Positions 1-10,748 of a stretch of DNA of 64,000 nt are shown here, one piece after another (the stretch's first letter is position 1; every line of letters begins with the position of its first letter). The notes beneath the pieces are model-generated. The model was given only the letters and a program-made list of their open reading frames with translations, did no database searches and had not been told where the DNA came from. Position numbers and translations under genes: made by a program. Origin of the DNA: Liolophura sinensis. Taxonomy: Eukaryota; Mollusca; Polyplacophora; Chitonida; Chitonidae. Location of the stretch: contig NC_088297.1 of NCBI RefSeq assembly GCF_032854445.1, forward strand, positions 7,797,375-7,861,374, written 5' to 3'.

Positions 1-253
1 TTGCGGTTCTCACTATAACCTTCACTACACAGAAAACTTTCGAAGCGTCTAACAGATTTAAGCGCGTTTCTCGTGCTGGCTGAAGATGAGTTAGGCATCT
101 CTGGATGTACCGCTGTTTGACGAATGGATGGAGTTTTCCAGTGTTCTTTACATGTGGAGAACTCCTCCTCCTGTATCCAACTGAAATCCTGGGCCAAATT
201 TCCATCCTCACACGACTCAGCCTTCGGACCACCCGTACAGACGGCAGCAGGCA
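1..253 (-). CDS. Gene A alternative terminal exon A11 (cut by window edge)
   Basis: This is the 5' part of an eleventh cassette of the minus-strand array; the rest lies beyond the left edge. The acceptor is CTTTCATTGTCAG followed by TG, giving a phase-1 start (split codon GTG, Val), exactly as in the other cassettes. The frame stays open through all 253 bases. It encodes a variable linker containing WIQEEEFSTCKEHWK, then SASTRNALKSVRRFESFL, which aligns with the first helix of the core-binding domain in the other cassettes (for example SASTLSHQLAALGVVERWL-like segments). The conserved IPP motif, the SIVKS segment and the stop are outside the window. It has no start codon of its own at the acceptor, so it must be spliced to the shared exons. 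The homology is clear by eye, but only half of the domain is visible. Confidence 0.75.
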
Positions 254-1067
254 CTGACAATGAAAGGAAGTTTGCTATACAGAGCGCTAAACTAGGGTCA
301 TAAACCTGAAGTTTTCTATATAAGTAGGGTTATAAGCATGTATATCCATATTTTAACGCCACTGAATGAATGAATGAATGTGGCTTCACAGTCATCCCAA
401 CGAGAAAAACGATGTTTGACGTGAATAGCACAAAGCCTTAAGTCCTCACATAAACAGCATTTATAAAAAAATATATATATAGAAAGAAAGTTCTCGTATA
501 ACATACTTTAATTCTAGAAAGAAACTGAATGATAGATTTAGTTTACAAGTAAAACCCCAACACAACGACTGTTACGCAAAAACAGCTAAAATAATAACAT
601 TTCAGGGCATTTTTAAACGCAGCTTTCAACAAAATGCTTCTGAAATCTAACGCTACGTAAAAATTACCTAAATCATTATATCGTTACAGAAGTGAACAAA
701 TATCAATTTCTTTCGCACTGTTTGTGTGAACGACAAAAAGCAACATCAAAACAGCTGCAAAACTGTTTAACTGTCTCCTTGAAAACCATACATAACTAAT
801 AAACCAGTGAAAAATTGTATGGAGTATATGTTTTCACCATCCAGAAAGTTGTAAATCGAAAGCAGCCGGTGGGGTAAACTAATAGCGATGTTCGACCATT
901 ACGCGCATGAGCAATGATAGAAATGTAATGATCTAGAATTCCACTCTACAACTAACACCGATCCGACCACATTAACAACCATACTTTCATTAAAAAAAAA
1001 AAACAATATATTTTTCTTGAGGTTTGAAAACAACATATCCTAGATTCCAATCTCGACTCCCACTATA
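254..1067. other. Spacer between cassettes A11 and A10
   Basis: AT-rich sequence with no supported coding exon. It would hold the 3' UTR of cassette A10 and the intron before A11. I saw no minus-strand AATAAA in it. Confidence 0.5.
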
Positions 1068-1507
1068 TTACGCTTGTTTCTCTAGAGACTCCTTCCTTTT
1101 GCGAAAAGCCATCCGTGTGTCATGAAAAATGTTGGAGTGTTTGATTGAACAAGGATATCCCACATCAGCCAAATGGAACTCTATGCCACTGCGCAGTGCA
1201 GCGAAAGAATTTGGTAGGTACTCCAATCCGTTCATTTTTCTAATCTTGAGAAAAAATTCCGCCAGAAAAGTGTTTAGTTGCTCCGGCGGGATATCGGCTG
1301 TCTTCATCGCGTCAGATGGGTGTACCGTCTTCAGCCAAAACTCAAAGGTGCGTATAGCGGCCTGAGCTTTTCGGATAGTGTTTAGAGCAGAGCCACTGGA
1401 TGAAGTGCGACCAGCTGGAGTTGAAAAAGAGGACAGAGTGCTTCCAGAATTCTCCGTCTTATCCAGTTCTGAAGATCTGCCACGAAGGGGATCAACGACG
1501 AACAAGT
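1068..1507 (-). CDS. Gene A alternative terminal exon A10, core-binding domain
   Basis: Acceptor ATTTCTTTCCAG then AC gives split codon GAC (Asp), phase 1, followed by LFVVDPLRGRSSELD. The domain reads NTIRKAQAAIRTFEFWL, then ADIPPEQLNTFLAEFF, then a degenerate GIEFHLADVGYPCSIKHS, ending ESLEKQA and stop. Spliced to the two shared exons (832 nt) the 440 nt of this exon give 1272 nt, an exact multiple of three, and a 423-residue isoform. It is the most divergent complete cassette: LDAYL is replaced by LNTFL, and the usual LERHLKE by IEFHLAD. No catalytic tyrosine-recombinase residues (R-H-R-Y) follow the domain. The role in DNA binding is inferred from the fold family. Confidence 0.83.
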
Positions 1508-1717
1508 CTGGAAAGAAATGAAGTGCAGTTTCATTGCAGATTTTCCAAATTCAGCGCGCAGCATGGAGAGCTATTACTACTGCTACACATTAGTCTGTTT
1601 GAAGTATATACCTACAACGTTATGTTTAGCGAGTATCAACCCCAGAAGAAAGAAGACAAATTCTGCACAAGAGTAACTTATATCAAGTCAAATCGGAGTC
1701 CTACGAATCATGATGAT

Positions 1718-2216
1718 TTACGTGCCTACTGGTCCATCAACGCTCTCGGCCTGGCAATCCGTCCGTGCGCCTGCCCGTGATAGGGACAGCTTTCTTAAAG
1801 CTTCTACACGTGTTTTATAAGCATTCTGGCTGTTTACGAATTCAGCACATTTAGTTATGGAATAGGGGTAGCCTTTCTCCCTCAGGTGACGTTCTAGGCA
1901 CGACCTGAAAACACTAAGGTAACTTCGTCCGAAATTTTCCCCTGAGCGTTTCTTCCCGTTCAGAAAGAAATCACAAAGGTACGCATCTAGGTCTGCAGGG
2001 GGGATATTTTCAACTTTTCGCTGATCATATCGAGGGCAACTTTTTAACCAATTCTCGATGATGCCCAAAGCAGCGCGCATGTGGGCCACTGTAGACTGGG
2101 GCTTCTCCCAGACATTTGAAATTCTTCGATTTGCCAACGTAACCTTCCAAGTTTGTCCCTCTCCCACGGATTTCCTCTGCGCACTTCGGTTAGTCCAGCC
2201 TTGGGAGCTACCACCA
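1718..2216 (-). CDS. Gene A terminal exon A9, core-binding domain, with an acceptor/frame conflict
   Basis: The conserved part is in one frame: RRISNVWEKPQSTVAH, ENIPPADLDAYLCDFF, then RSCLERHLREKGYPYSITKC and a C-terminal tail to the stop at 1718. The best-looking acceptor (CCTGCTGTCATCAG, exon start 2216) would, at phase 1, enter a different frame (VVVAPKAGLTEV...) and miss the domain. A weaker in-frame phase-1 acceptor is CTCCCAAG then GC, with exon start 2199 and protein start G-W-T-N-R-S. With that start the spliced length is 1314 nt, a multiple of three (437 aa). So this cassette either uses the weaker AG, carries an indel, or is decaying. The domain homology itself is clear. Confidence 0.7.
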
Positions 2217-3124
2217 CTGATGACAGCAGGGACAACTTCGACACCATGGGGGGAGCTTAACAGGCTTTGGTCAAAGCCTAGCTCTGCTACAAAGAAAAGG
2301 TGGCAGAGTCTTAGCTTAAATGATACCTGGCTACCAAGCTATACGGTTACACGCTACCGCGGATGTCGGGTCTAGTAAGACATTTGGATTTCGGGATGTG
2401 GAATGTGGAAAAAGGATTTCGATACGCATCTCCAGGACACCATATTTCGATGCTTAAATGCTAAATGCTTAAAAGAACTGCACACAAAGTGTCAGTATAC
2501 AATCCCAATAGCTTTCCTACTACCGTAGCCCACCGTTCAGGCCACACGCAACAACGTACTGATGCAGTACTTGCTAGAAGTTCACAACTATACCTGATGA
2601 CGATAAGATACAAATCATTATTTTAATATATGATCAAATTGCCTTAACGTGAAAATGATCGAAACAACTTCTTCCAAAAACGTACTGTTAGACATATGGG
2701 TGCCCAAATTCAGCAAATGTTCCAAAAAACTACAAATATGACCAGGCTAATGTGTAAAGAATAATTCGTTTAACTAGCCTATGACATCCTTTATTATTGC
2801 TTACACATGCAGCGCAATTTCTACCAACGGATCTTCAAATAAAAAAAAAATCCATTTAGCCCTACACAGGTTACAGGTACTCCGATGGACAAAAAGCCCC
2901 AAAAATCTCAGCACACTAATAATGCACTCTATGGACTAAATGTGTACATCATTTTCTAAATGCCCAAAATAAATGTCAACAATATGCAACCAGATATTCT
3001 TGCTCTCTCTTTGTTTCATGAAGTTCTCTGAAAAATACTTAACCGGAGCTCCAAAATTAGATACGGTGCAATGGCAATGGGGGACTAATGTATTGCCTAC
3101 TGGGGCTTACAGTAACTTTGTAAC
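2217..3124. other. Spacer between cassettes A9 and A8
   Basis: No coding exon seen. A minus-strand AATAAA (complement of TTTATT at 2790-2795) lies about 330 nt past the A8 stop and could be its poly(A) signal. The rest is AT-rich unique-looking sequence. Confidence 0.5.
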
Positions 3125-3729
3125 TCAGTCAAGGTTTAAGTTTTCATGATCGTGGCCAGTAGGCAGTCCTTCGTTTGGCCGGGTAGGGCAGTCAAAGGAT
3201 CCACCAGTTTTGTAGGAAACACTGCCTGGACTATCACCAAGAACCCTCCTTGCCATTTTGATGTTATTCACGAAGGCCTGTTGACTATTGAAAAAATGTG
3301 GAGACTTTATAATAGAACAAGGGTAGCTGTGGTCTTTTAAGTGTCGCTCTAAGCATGACCGCAAAGCTGCCAAATAATTGCGACCGTATCCTAGTCCGTT
3401 GGGTTTACGACCAGCTCTAAAGAAGATTTCTAAATAGTGATCCAGTTCGGCGGGAGGGATCGTTTCAATCTCCCGCTTGTCACAGAATGGAGGAGAGCTT
3501 AGCCAACGCTCGATTGTTCCAACCGAAGAGATGATCATCTTCACAGTAGTTGCGGACTTCGACTGGCGGTTAAGGATGCGGGCGCCAATGCGACGTGTCG
3601 CAGTGTCAACTGTGTCTTTAGGCCGCCGATGCACTTCAATCGGCAAGCAGCTCTTGGTATTAGCAGACCGATTTCGTCCTTCGACTGACAAAGAACCAGT
3701 TGGCCGCACCAGACCCAATTCCGCAGGTT
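3125..3729 (-). CDS. Gene A alternative terminal exon A8, core-binding domain
   Basis: Acceptor TACTTTCATTGTCAG then AA gives split codon GAA, phase 1, and protein E-P-A-E-L-G-L. A linker of about 60 residues precedes the domain (ARILNRQSKSATTVK, GTIERWLSS, ETIPPAELDHYLEIFF, KPNGLGYGRNYLAALRSC, RHLKDHSYPCSIIKS). A tail of about 40 residues, hydrophilic and ending in NLNLD, follows. Spliced length with the shared exons is 1437 nt, predicted isoform 478 aa. No ATG opens the frame near the acceptor, so the exon depends on upstream exons. Its domain is closest by eye to A6, A7 and A9, consistent with tandem duplication. Confidence 0.87.
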
Positions 3730-4118
3730 CTGACAATGAAAGTAACACTAAATTGTTAAATGTCTACTAGCCTTAATGCTACTTCACAAGTCTACTGAGG
3801 AAACCAAAATAAAGTCGAGCAGGCCAAGTATACGTAACACAACAATGATCACACGCTGAATTTTTGTTGTGAGAAAGGGGAAAAATCATTCCATGCACAA
3901 AATACACATATGTAAATGAACAAAGTACACAATCGTTAAGTTGTTCACAACTACTTTGTGTTTTAATTCGGTACACCGAGAACAATGGTAACGCAAAATG
4001 TGATAAATGGCGGTCAAGCCGTAAACCGGGAAATTCAGTGAACTGAATTAAGTGTTCTACCAAAAGATCATCATGTAACAGATAACCTGGAAACAATAAT
4101 GTCATTCTTATCTGCGTT

Positions 4119-4621
4119 TCAGATGATACTTTGATGCGGGTTGTCTAAGGTGGTGGGTTCTACTATTTGCGTTTGTAAAGACATAATTCTCATTTTAAAT
4201 GCAGTTTGTGAGGCGTGGAACTCGTGAGATCGGATGATAGAGCATGGGTAGCTATGCTCCCGGAGGTGACGCTCCAGTCGTGAACGAAGAGAAGACAGAT
4301 ATGAAACACCGTAAGAATCTCCACACGGTTTCGTAATCGTTGTAAAAAACTCCGTTAAATATTGATCTAGTTTGGCAGGTGCGATTTGCTCTATTTTGGC
4401 CGACTCAGCCGGATGGTTCTCTGAGAGCCATCGTTCTACCACGCCAAGAGCGGCTAGCTGGTGACTCAGGGTCGAAGCCGGTTTATCTTGAATATTCAAA
4501 ATACGATCCTTCCTGTTGTCAATGCTCAGATGTCGGTTTGCAGCTGGGAATATGTGAACGTCCCCCTGAGCAACCCGAGTTCCCAGTCTTTGAGAAAAAG
4601 GTGATGTTTGATGCGCCAAAT
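4119..4621 (-). CDS. Gene A alternative terminal exon A7, core-binding domain
   Basis: Acceptor CTCTCTTGGTCTTCCAG then AT gives split codon GAT (Asp), phase 1, followed by LAHQTSPFSQRLGTR. The reading frame is also open upstream of this acceptor, but that part lacks a domain and the pyrimidine tract sits here, so I place the exon start at 4621. The domain reads RILNIQDKPASTLSH, VVERWLSENH, EQIAPAKLDQYLTEFF, SSLRSRLERHLREHSYPCS, IIRSHEFHASQTAFK. The usual IPP is IAP here. Spliced length is 1335 nt, predicted isoform 444 aa. The downstream neighbour A8 begins about 390 bp beyond the stop. Confidence 0.86.
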
Positions 4622-4730
4622 CTGGAAGACCAAGAGAGGGATCTTTTTCAGTATACATGATGTGCAGTTGGTAACCCTGACAAGTGTGGGGCACGTGAGG
4701 AGTTCGGTGACAAATACAGTGTGTTGTAGA

Positions 4731-4736
4731 TTTATT
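4731..4736 (-). terminator. Candidate poly(A) signal for cassette A6
   Basis: TTTATT on the plus strand reads AATAAA on the minus strand, about 205 nt past the A6 stop and upstream of the A7 acceptor. This is the position expected if A6 is a terminal exon. A hexamer of this kind occurs often by chance in AT-rich DNA. Confidence 0.35.
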
Positions 4737-4941
4737 ACATATCTGCAACAAATACAAACATCTGAAGAAACATTCCCCAACTTATATTTTATACGGACTT
4801 CCTGACGTACCTGTATCGACACGAACTGAGCAATGCATTTCCGCTTTCTGTGGTCACACAAATACTTGGTTACCATAAATTAATGATATATGAAAGAGGA
4901 ACACAAGGCTGTGATCTTCCGTGAGGGACAAAAACGACTGA

Positions 4942-5420
4942 TCAAGAAAAAATTTTCTGTGCTTTGGTCGCAACCATGGCAACGCGTAACGCAAGAATCT
5001 TCGACTTATAAGCTCGTTGACTTGCAGCGAAGACAGCGGACTTGACAATCGAATGCGAGTAACCATGTTCTCGTAAATGTCTTTCTAAGCTTGAACGCAT
5101 TCTTTCAAAATATGTGGCTCCGAATTCTGAGCCGTCGTGCTTTTTCGCTATGGTGAAGAAATCTGTTAAATACGCATCCAAATCCTTTGGCGGAATTTCC
5201 TCTATTACCCTGTACTCGGACCGCGGAGGAAGCTGAAGCCATCGTTCTATGTGATTAAGAGCTGCCATTTGGTGGTTAATCGAGGTGGCCGGTTTTTGGT
5301 CTTTATCTAAAATCCGCAGCCGACGCTGAGCTATAATACCTGGACACTCTTGCGAATGAAAGGCCAGATAGCTAGCTTCTCCACGCTCAGTCATACTCCG
5401 GTCCCCATGATCCACTGTGC
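4942..5420 (-). CDS. Gene A alternative terminal exon A6, core-binding domain
   Basis: Acceptor TATTCTTTGTTTGTTAG then GC gives split codon GGC (Gly), phase 1, then TVDHGDRSMTERGEA. The domain reads RRLRILDKDQKPATSINH, NHIERWLQLPP, EEIPPKDLDAYLTDFF, KKHDGSEFGATYFERMRSS, LERHLREHGYSHSIVKSA, and the exon ends AQKIFS and stop. Spliced length with the shared exons is 1311 nt, predicted isoform 436 aa. It has no catalytic domain, like its neighbours. A plausible minus-strand AATAAA lies before the next cassette. Confidence 0.87.
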
Positions 5421-6602
5421 CTAACAAACAAAGAATAAGGTCTATCAGATGTCGGGAGGACGTACAGGACTCAAGGAATTTGCTACCGATTTTGACAATG
5501 GACTTCGACACACACAAGTATAACGCGATGAATCCGTCGAATTACACATTTTACATGTCACAACGGAAGTGAATACCGGTGAATGGACTTAATTTGAAAG
5601 GGTACAACTTGTGTAGCCTATTGTCTATTCGCTTTTCTGAACCGTTTTATAAGTAACATCACAGAGTACAGTGCACAAGTGTCGTCATGAATACTGAACA
5701 TGTTCTCCATTACTAAAATCACCATAGCCATGATTTGGTGAATCAACGGTTATTGGAATTTGTGGTTACTTTATTTCAAAAATCAAAATATATGGTTGTT
5801 CGTCACGAATAACTCGGGTCTGTCAGGTCATGCTGACACGTGTAACCTTACATAATTTATGCAATATTTTGTTTTCTCAGTTTTGTGTTGCACAAGCAAT
5901 CCAGTTTATCAACACTCCTGCTACTCCTGACAAAGCGATATTTATAAGAAAGTTGTAAACTTATTGCTAAAACTTCAAAGGGGACGTAGATGAACGTTAA
6001 ACCTGCCACAACAGGCAAAAATTAAACGCAACCAAGTATTTCAAACAAAGGAAAGCTCGAGTATTGAAGATACACGCTAGCCCCGTGCACTTCATTACCA
6101 CGATCATGTTTTCTGGCTTACCAACATCTGCTAATTTATTGCTGACTCTACGGGAAACTTTTGGTATTTCTTTTCACTTTGTACCTGTATTTGACTCAAA
6201 TACAACTCAATACCAAACGTACAGCTTATCCAGCTACTTGTATAATAATATAGCACACAAATTGTATCAAGTAGTATACGTGCTTCAGTCAAAGAATGAA
6301 AAACTTTATTACCGTACAAAAATAAACACGTAGCATTTTACATCCTCGGCCATGTACATGGATAATCGTAAGTCACGACATACTACTTAAAACAAAAATA
6401 ACGAGTAAAAGCAATAGCACAAAAATCTTGGCAAATCCCCACATAAGCCTATTAGAAGGCAATGCAGATGCTATCAAGGTTATTTATGGAATAATACAAC
6501 TACTACAAGGGTATCAACATTACATATATTATTGTTACTTTATCTTAAAATTAAAGATACACACAACCCTTACTGTGGGCTGCACATTGTTTTGCACTGC
6601 GT
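5421..6602. other. Spacer between cassettes A6 and A5
   Basis: No coding exon supported. It contains a minus-strand AATAAA (complement of TTTATT at 6305-6310) about 290 nt past the A5 stop, a candidate poly(A) signal. Several short open frames here show no domain and no splice-site pattern. Confidence 0.5.
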
Positions 6603-7471
6603 TTACTCGGAAGTACATGTAAGAGCAAGTGGACCTTCAGGACTTAGTTCTTCTTTCTTAGGAGAGGAGAGTTTCGAGGGGTTGGTAGAAAGGGGACTCG
6701 GGGAGAACGCTTTCTCAACTTTTGGAGAATTTGACTTCTCGGGGTTTGGGGAACGGGATCTTTCACGTGAAGGAGAAATTGGTTCTTCGCAAGAAGGGGA
6801 AAGAGGTTCTTCACCAGGTGGGGAAAGGGGTTCTTCATGGCCGTGGGCATCGTGCTCTTCGGGGCTTTCAGAACCGAAATCTTCCTGGTTTTGAACATTG
6901 GGGATTACTTGACCGTAAGAAAGCTGTCCATCAGGTGATATAGAAAGGGTCTCGTCAAACTTAAGAGGATAAGGCTTTATCAGCCTGTGTGAAAGAGGGT
7001 CTTCCAAGCTACTCGTCAAAGACGTGTACCGTATTTTGAAAGCTTCCTGACTTCTAATAAAGAGTGGAGATTTGACAATAGAATGGGGGTATCCATGTTC
7101 TTTTAAATGCCGCTCAATGTTAGTTCGAAGTCTGGAGAAATATGTGGCTCTGAACTCCAAGCCATTGCATTTTTTTCCACTCAGGAAGTATTCTGTCAGA
7201 TATTCATCCAGCTCTAGAGGAGGGATATCTTCAACATTTCGAGTCTCATGTCGAGGAGCTTCACGAAGCCAACCTTCAATCTGAAGAAGTGCCGCTAACT
7301 GATGCTTTATTGTGCTGGCGGATTTTTTCTCCCTATCCACTATACGCTGCCGTCTCATTCCCACACTCATTTTATCTATCTTCAGAGCGACCCGCTGGAT
7401 TCCAGGTTTGCCCTTTGGATCGGCTCTTTTGGTACCCACGGCCTCTGTCCTATATCCCCACATACTGACTC
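6603..7471 (-). CDS. Gene A alternative terminal exon A5, core-binding domain with Ser-Pro repeat tail
   Basis: Acceptor CTTCTGTTGTTAG then GA gives split codon GGA, phase 1, and protein G-V-S-M-W-G-Y-R-T-E. The domain reads RQRIVDREKKSASTIKH, EDIPPLELDEYLTEYF, SGKKCNGLEFRATYFSRL, IERHLKEHGYPHSIVKS. Unlike the other cassettes it then continues for over 120 residues with an acidic Ser-Pro-rich tail containing imperfect repeats of the type EEPLSP (EEPLSPPG, EEPLSPSC, EEPISPSR, then SPNPEKSNSPK). Spliced length is 1701 nt, predicted isoform 566 aa, the longest of the set. The SP dipeptides are candidate proline-directed kinase sites. That is inference from motif only. Confidence 0.86.
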
Positions 7472-7909
7472 CTAACAACAGAAGAATGTGTTTGCGATGT
7501 AATAACTGAATCAGAAAAAAAACACATGCCAGTATACATTGCATTTACATTCACACATGCTTGCCTAAGAAAGTGACTATGCCAGACTAAAAATGAACAT
7601 TTAATCCAATTTCATGTCATACGTGTACTAACAAGGGTTCAAAACCAGCGACAAAATAAATCATAGCTCACATGGAATTGTGTATATGACATGTGAACTT
7701 TTTTTAAAAATATAAATCCCTGTACCCCTAGGCAGCACTAAAATGCAAAACTACACACCTGCCCAGGTCTTAATATACGTGTACCAGCCACAAGTCTAGC
7801 AATAGTCAATAAAACAGCGATCCAACCTGCTCGAGGTTTTCAGCACAATGGAGAGCATTTACATGTACTTGCACTCTTCAAGGGTTTCTGTTAAGCCAAA
7901 ACGTGGACA

Positions 7910-8298
7910 TCAATCAGATGTGTCCGGAAGCTGACCCAAACGCTTCATAAACGCTGCCTGAGAATTTGCAAAGATGACGTCGCGTACTAGGGAATTCGGG
8001 TAACCATGCTCTTTCAAATAGCGCTCCAGACTTGTGCGCATCTTAAAGAAATACGTGCGTTTGTACGGTTGGCCATTTGTCTTGGTGCCACTCGCGTAAA
8101 ACAGGGACAGGTATGCATCCAACTGAACCGGTGGGATGGTCTCTATAAGGCGATCCTCGCCAGGGTAATTCAAACTCAACCACTGCGCCAGGCATTTTAC
8201 GGCCGTCTTCATGTGGTTGATGGTTGTTGCCGACTTGTGCTCAGAATCTAGGATTCTATGGCATGGCTCTGACGTTCTCCTGTCCATATGCATTGGCA
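7910..8298 (-). CDS. Gene A alternative terminal exon A4, core-binding domain
   Basis: The strongest acceptor of the array, CTCTCTTTCTCTTGTCAG then TG, gives split codon GTG (Val), phase 1, and protein V-P-M-H-M-D-R-R. The linker is only about 15 residues, the shortest in the array. The domain reads RILDSEHKSATTINH, KCLAQWLSLNYPGE, ETIPPVQLDAYLSLFY, TKTNGQPYKRTYFFKMRTS, LERYLKEHGYPNSLVRD, ending QLPDTSD. Spliced length is 1221 nt, predicted isoform 406 aa, the shortest complete product. All domain landmarks are kept, so this is close to a minimal functional cassette. Confidence 0.87.
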
Positions 8299-9060
8299 CT
8301 GACAAGAGAAAGAGAGGCAGAACTTCTCTTTAAATATATGACACAGAAGCAGCTTGCTTTTTATATTAAAAATCAAAACCCTTCATATTTCATGAGAAAA
8401 GAGTGCATAGGCGTTTATTACGTTACGATAGATTAGTGCCCAACAACGAAATATTGGCAATTTTTGACACTAAATCTTCTACGTTATAACACAAACCTCA
8501 AAAATGAATATAACGAGAGCAATCATCAGAAATATGCCTTAAAATCACAAGTAGCTCATACTGCTTCCACGCAGGTAATTTGAAGTAAAAGAACAAAAGC
8601 CATAGCGTTCACCTTACATTATAACACTTTACTATTCATGTAAGTATTTTGATAAGACGACTTCTCTTGTCCAGATATTTTCCTATCTACAACATTGAAT
8701 CAAATCCCACAGTCTTATTTTTTTTCCTAGACATTAATACGTTTCATTTTAACCTAAACTACTGTAGCTCTAGACCTTGTAAAGAAAACTTCCTTTGGGT
8801 AAAATGACCAGTTAATTTTTGTTTTTATTTCGTTTTTTTTTTTGTGGGGGTGGGGGGGGGGGACGAACCACACTACACGTTTTCACTGACTGATTATGGA
8901 CAAACAAATTTTATGTGACCTGAGTAAAGTCAGCATGCTTTCCCGGATAGGTCTCCTGATTAAAAGCTGCAGCTATCGCTGGATAAAGTTTCGTTTTCTC
9001 GGGGGGGGGGGTGCAATCAAGAAGACATGCAAAACATGAACACTGACTCCTACAGCTTTG
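8299..9060. other. Spacer between cassettes A4 and A3
   Basis: No coding exon. It contains poly-T and poly-G runs near 8830-8865 and a second poly-G run at 9001-9010. The minus-strand AATAAA at 8824-8829 is about 235 nt past the A3 stop. Confidence 0.5.
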
Positions 9061-9539
9061 TCAATGAATCAACCCTTTTCTTCTTTGCACACTTATCTCA
9101 TGCAGTTGTTGCATGCGCTTCTTATATGACAAGAGACTTTGCTCAAACTCAGATGATTTCGTAATACACAAAGGATAGTTCTGCTGTTTGAGGTAGCGAG
9201 ACAGATAAGATCGCATGACTTTAAAAGACTGTGGATCATAGTCCGTTCCATTTCTTTTCTTGACAGTTGCAAAAAAATCAGCTAAGTAAGCGTCAAGTTC
9301 TCTCACGGGCATATCCTCTACTTTTGTGTCACAATTTCCGTACCCATTCTCAATGAGCCAACGTCTGAATATGCCTAAAGCCATGTTCATGTTTTTTGTT
9401 GTCAAATCCAGGTTTTGGTAACGAGAATTAGACATTGCTGACATAGTAGAGGTTGATGTCGCTCCACGAAACGCAGTTAGTGAAGTAGAATTGCTGCCCA
9501 ATGTACGACCCAAGCCATGTGGTCCTTCCAGCTCGTGAA
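9061..9539 (-). CDS. Gene A alternative terminal exon A3, core-binding domain
   Basis: Acceptor TCGCTTTATTTGTCAG then TT gives split codon GTT (Val), phase 1, followed by HELEGPHGLGRTLG. The domain reads RYQNLDLTTKNMNMALGIF, RRWLIENGYGN, VEDMPVRELDAYLADFF, VKKRNGTDYDPQSFKVMRS, RYLKQQNYPLCITKS. The IPP element is diverged to MPV. Spliced length is 1311 nt, predicted isoform 436 aa. With A1, A2 and gene B cassettes it shares the form GxDYxPxS and RYLK, whereas A6-A9 use GxxYxxxYL and RHL. This suggests two subfamilies, with the 5'-proximal cassettes nearer to gene B. Confidence 0.86.
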
Positions 9540-10748
9540 CTGACAAATAAAGCGAGAAAACCACTGTCAGGTTGTTGAACCAACATTGGTGAACCACAGC
9601 AGATGCTTATGGTAATAAAAGGATGAAAATCAAACAGAACAGGGGACTTAATCACATTATTTCGAGAGTGTATTTTCGAGAGTTCAACTATAAATTACAC
9701 GTATATGAGATACACAAACACAACACCCAAGACAGTGTTCTTCATTAAAGAGCCCTGGACTAAGGTGTCCATTTATCACACAAAGTACGGAGTAATAACA
9801 ATAACATGCTTTTAAATCTTGTCTGAAAAGTAAGCCTTTCCAATGTGGCAACAATACAAGTAGGAAATGGAAGCCATACTGTTAAACACGGCCGCTAAAT
9901 ATAAACTGGCAGAGTAATATCGACCTCATCGTGTTTTTTTTAAAGTATGTTTGCATGCATTTTATCATATAGAGTTCAGTGCCATCTCAAACCAGATGCA
10001 CACAATGGGTCAGCGGAGATTTTCCTGATTGAACGCTAAGGTCTCCAAGCTATGTGCCACTGTGTCGTTTCTTATCATGAATCACTTCCTCTTACAAATG
10101 CACCTATGAAAAAACCTTTCAGTGAATCCATACAGCCCGATTTCTAATGTATAGCTTAATACTGACTTGATCTAGTGAGAACAATGCCGCATTAATCGAC
10201 TGATCGAGCCCACACAATGAAGATAAGATTCAAACTGAGCACAACAGTATGACCGCTAAAACCAAAACAATCCTAGCTGGAGAGACTGATCAAAGGAAGT
10301 GCACCTGGCATCTCCCTGAACAATAAAGCTTTACTACCCATTCTAATGAAATACTGTATCCATAACGCATTTCCAGCAATGTTTTAAAGTTTCAGATCAT
10401 CAGATTAGACATACAACCTCAAAACAAAACACTGTTTATTTTGTTGTTCTTGTTGTTTTGAGGGGGGGGGGGGCTCTTCTGGTGCAAGTTAACAGTGACA
10501 TTCACTCTTCCTGCACACCATGAAATTAAGTGATTTAAGTTACTCTGATGCAGGTCAACTTCTAACAACCTTGATGAACCAAACCTTTGAAAACATGAAA
10601 TAAGTCACACACCTTAGAACGACATCACAAGATCTCCTTTACACTCGCTTAAAATGTTCACACACTTCACTAAAACATATCTATAGAAGTTTGATATGTT
10701 GTGATTTAGGTCTCGCTTTCCAACATCAACAACAACAACATGTTTTTA
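9540..10748. other. Spacer between cassettes A3 and A2
   Basis: No coding exon supported. A minus-strand AATAAA (TTTATT at 10435-10440) sits about 310 nt past the A2 stop. A poly-G run lies at about 10462-10472. Confidence 0.5.
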
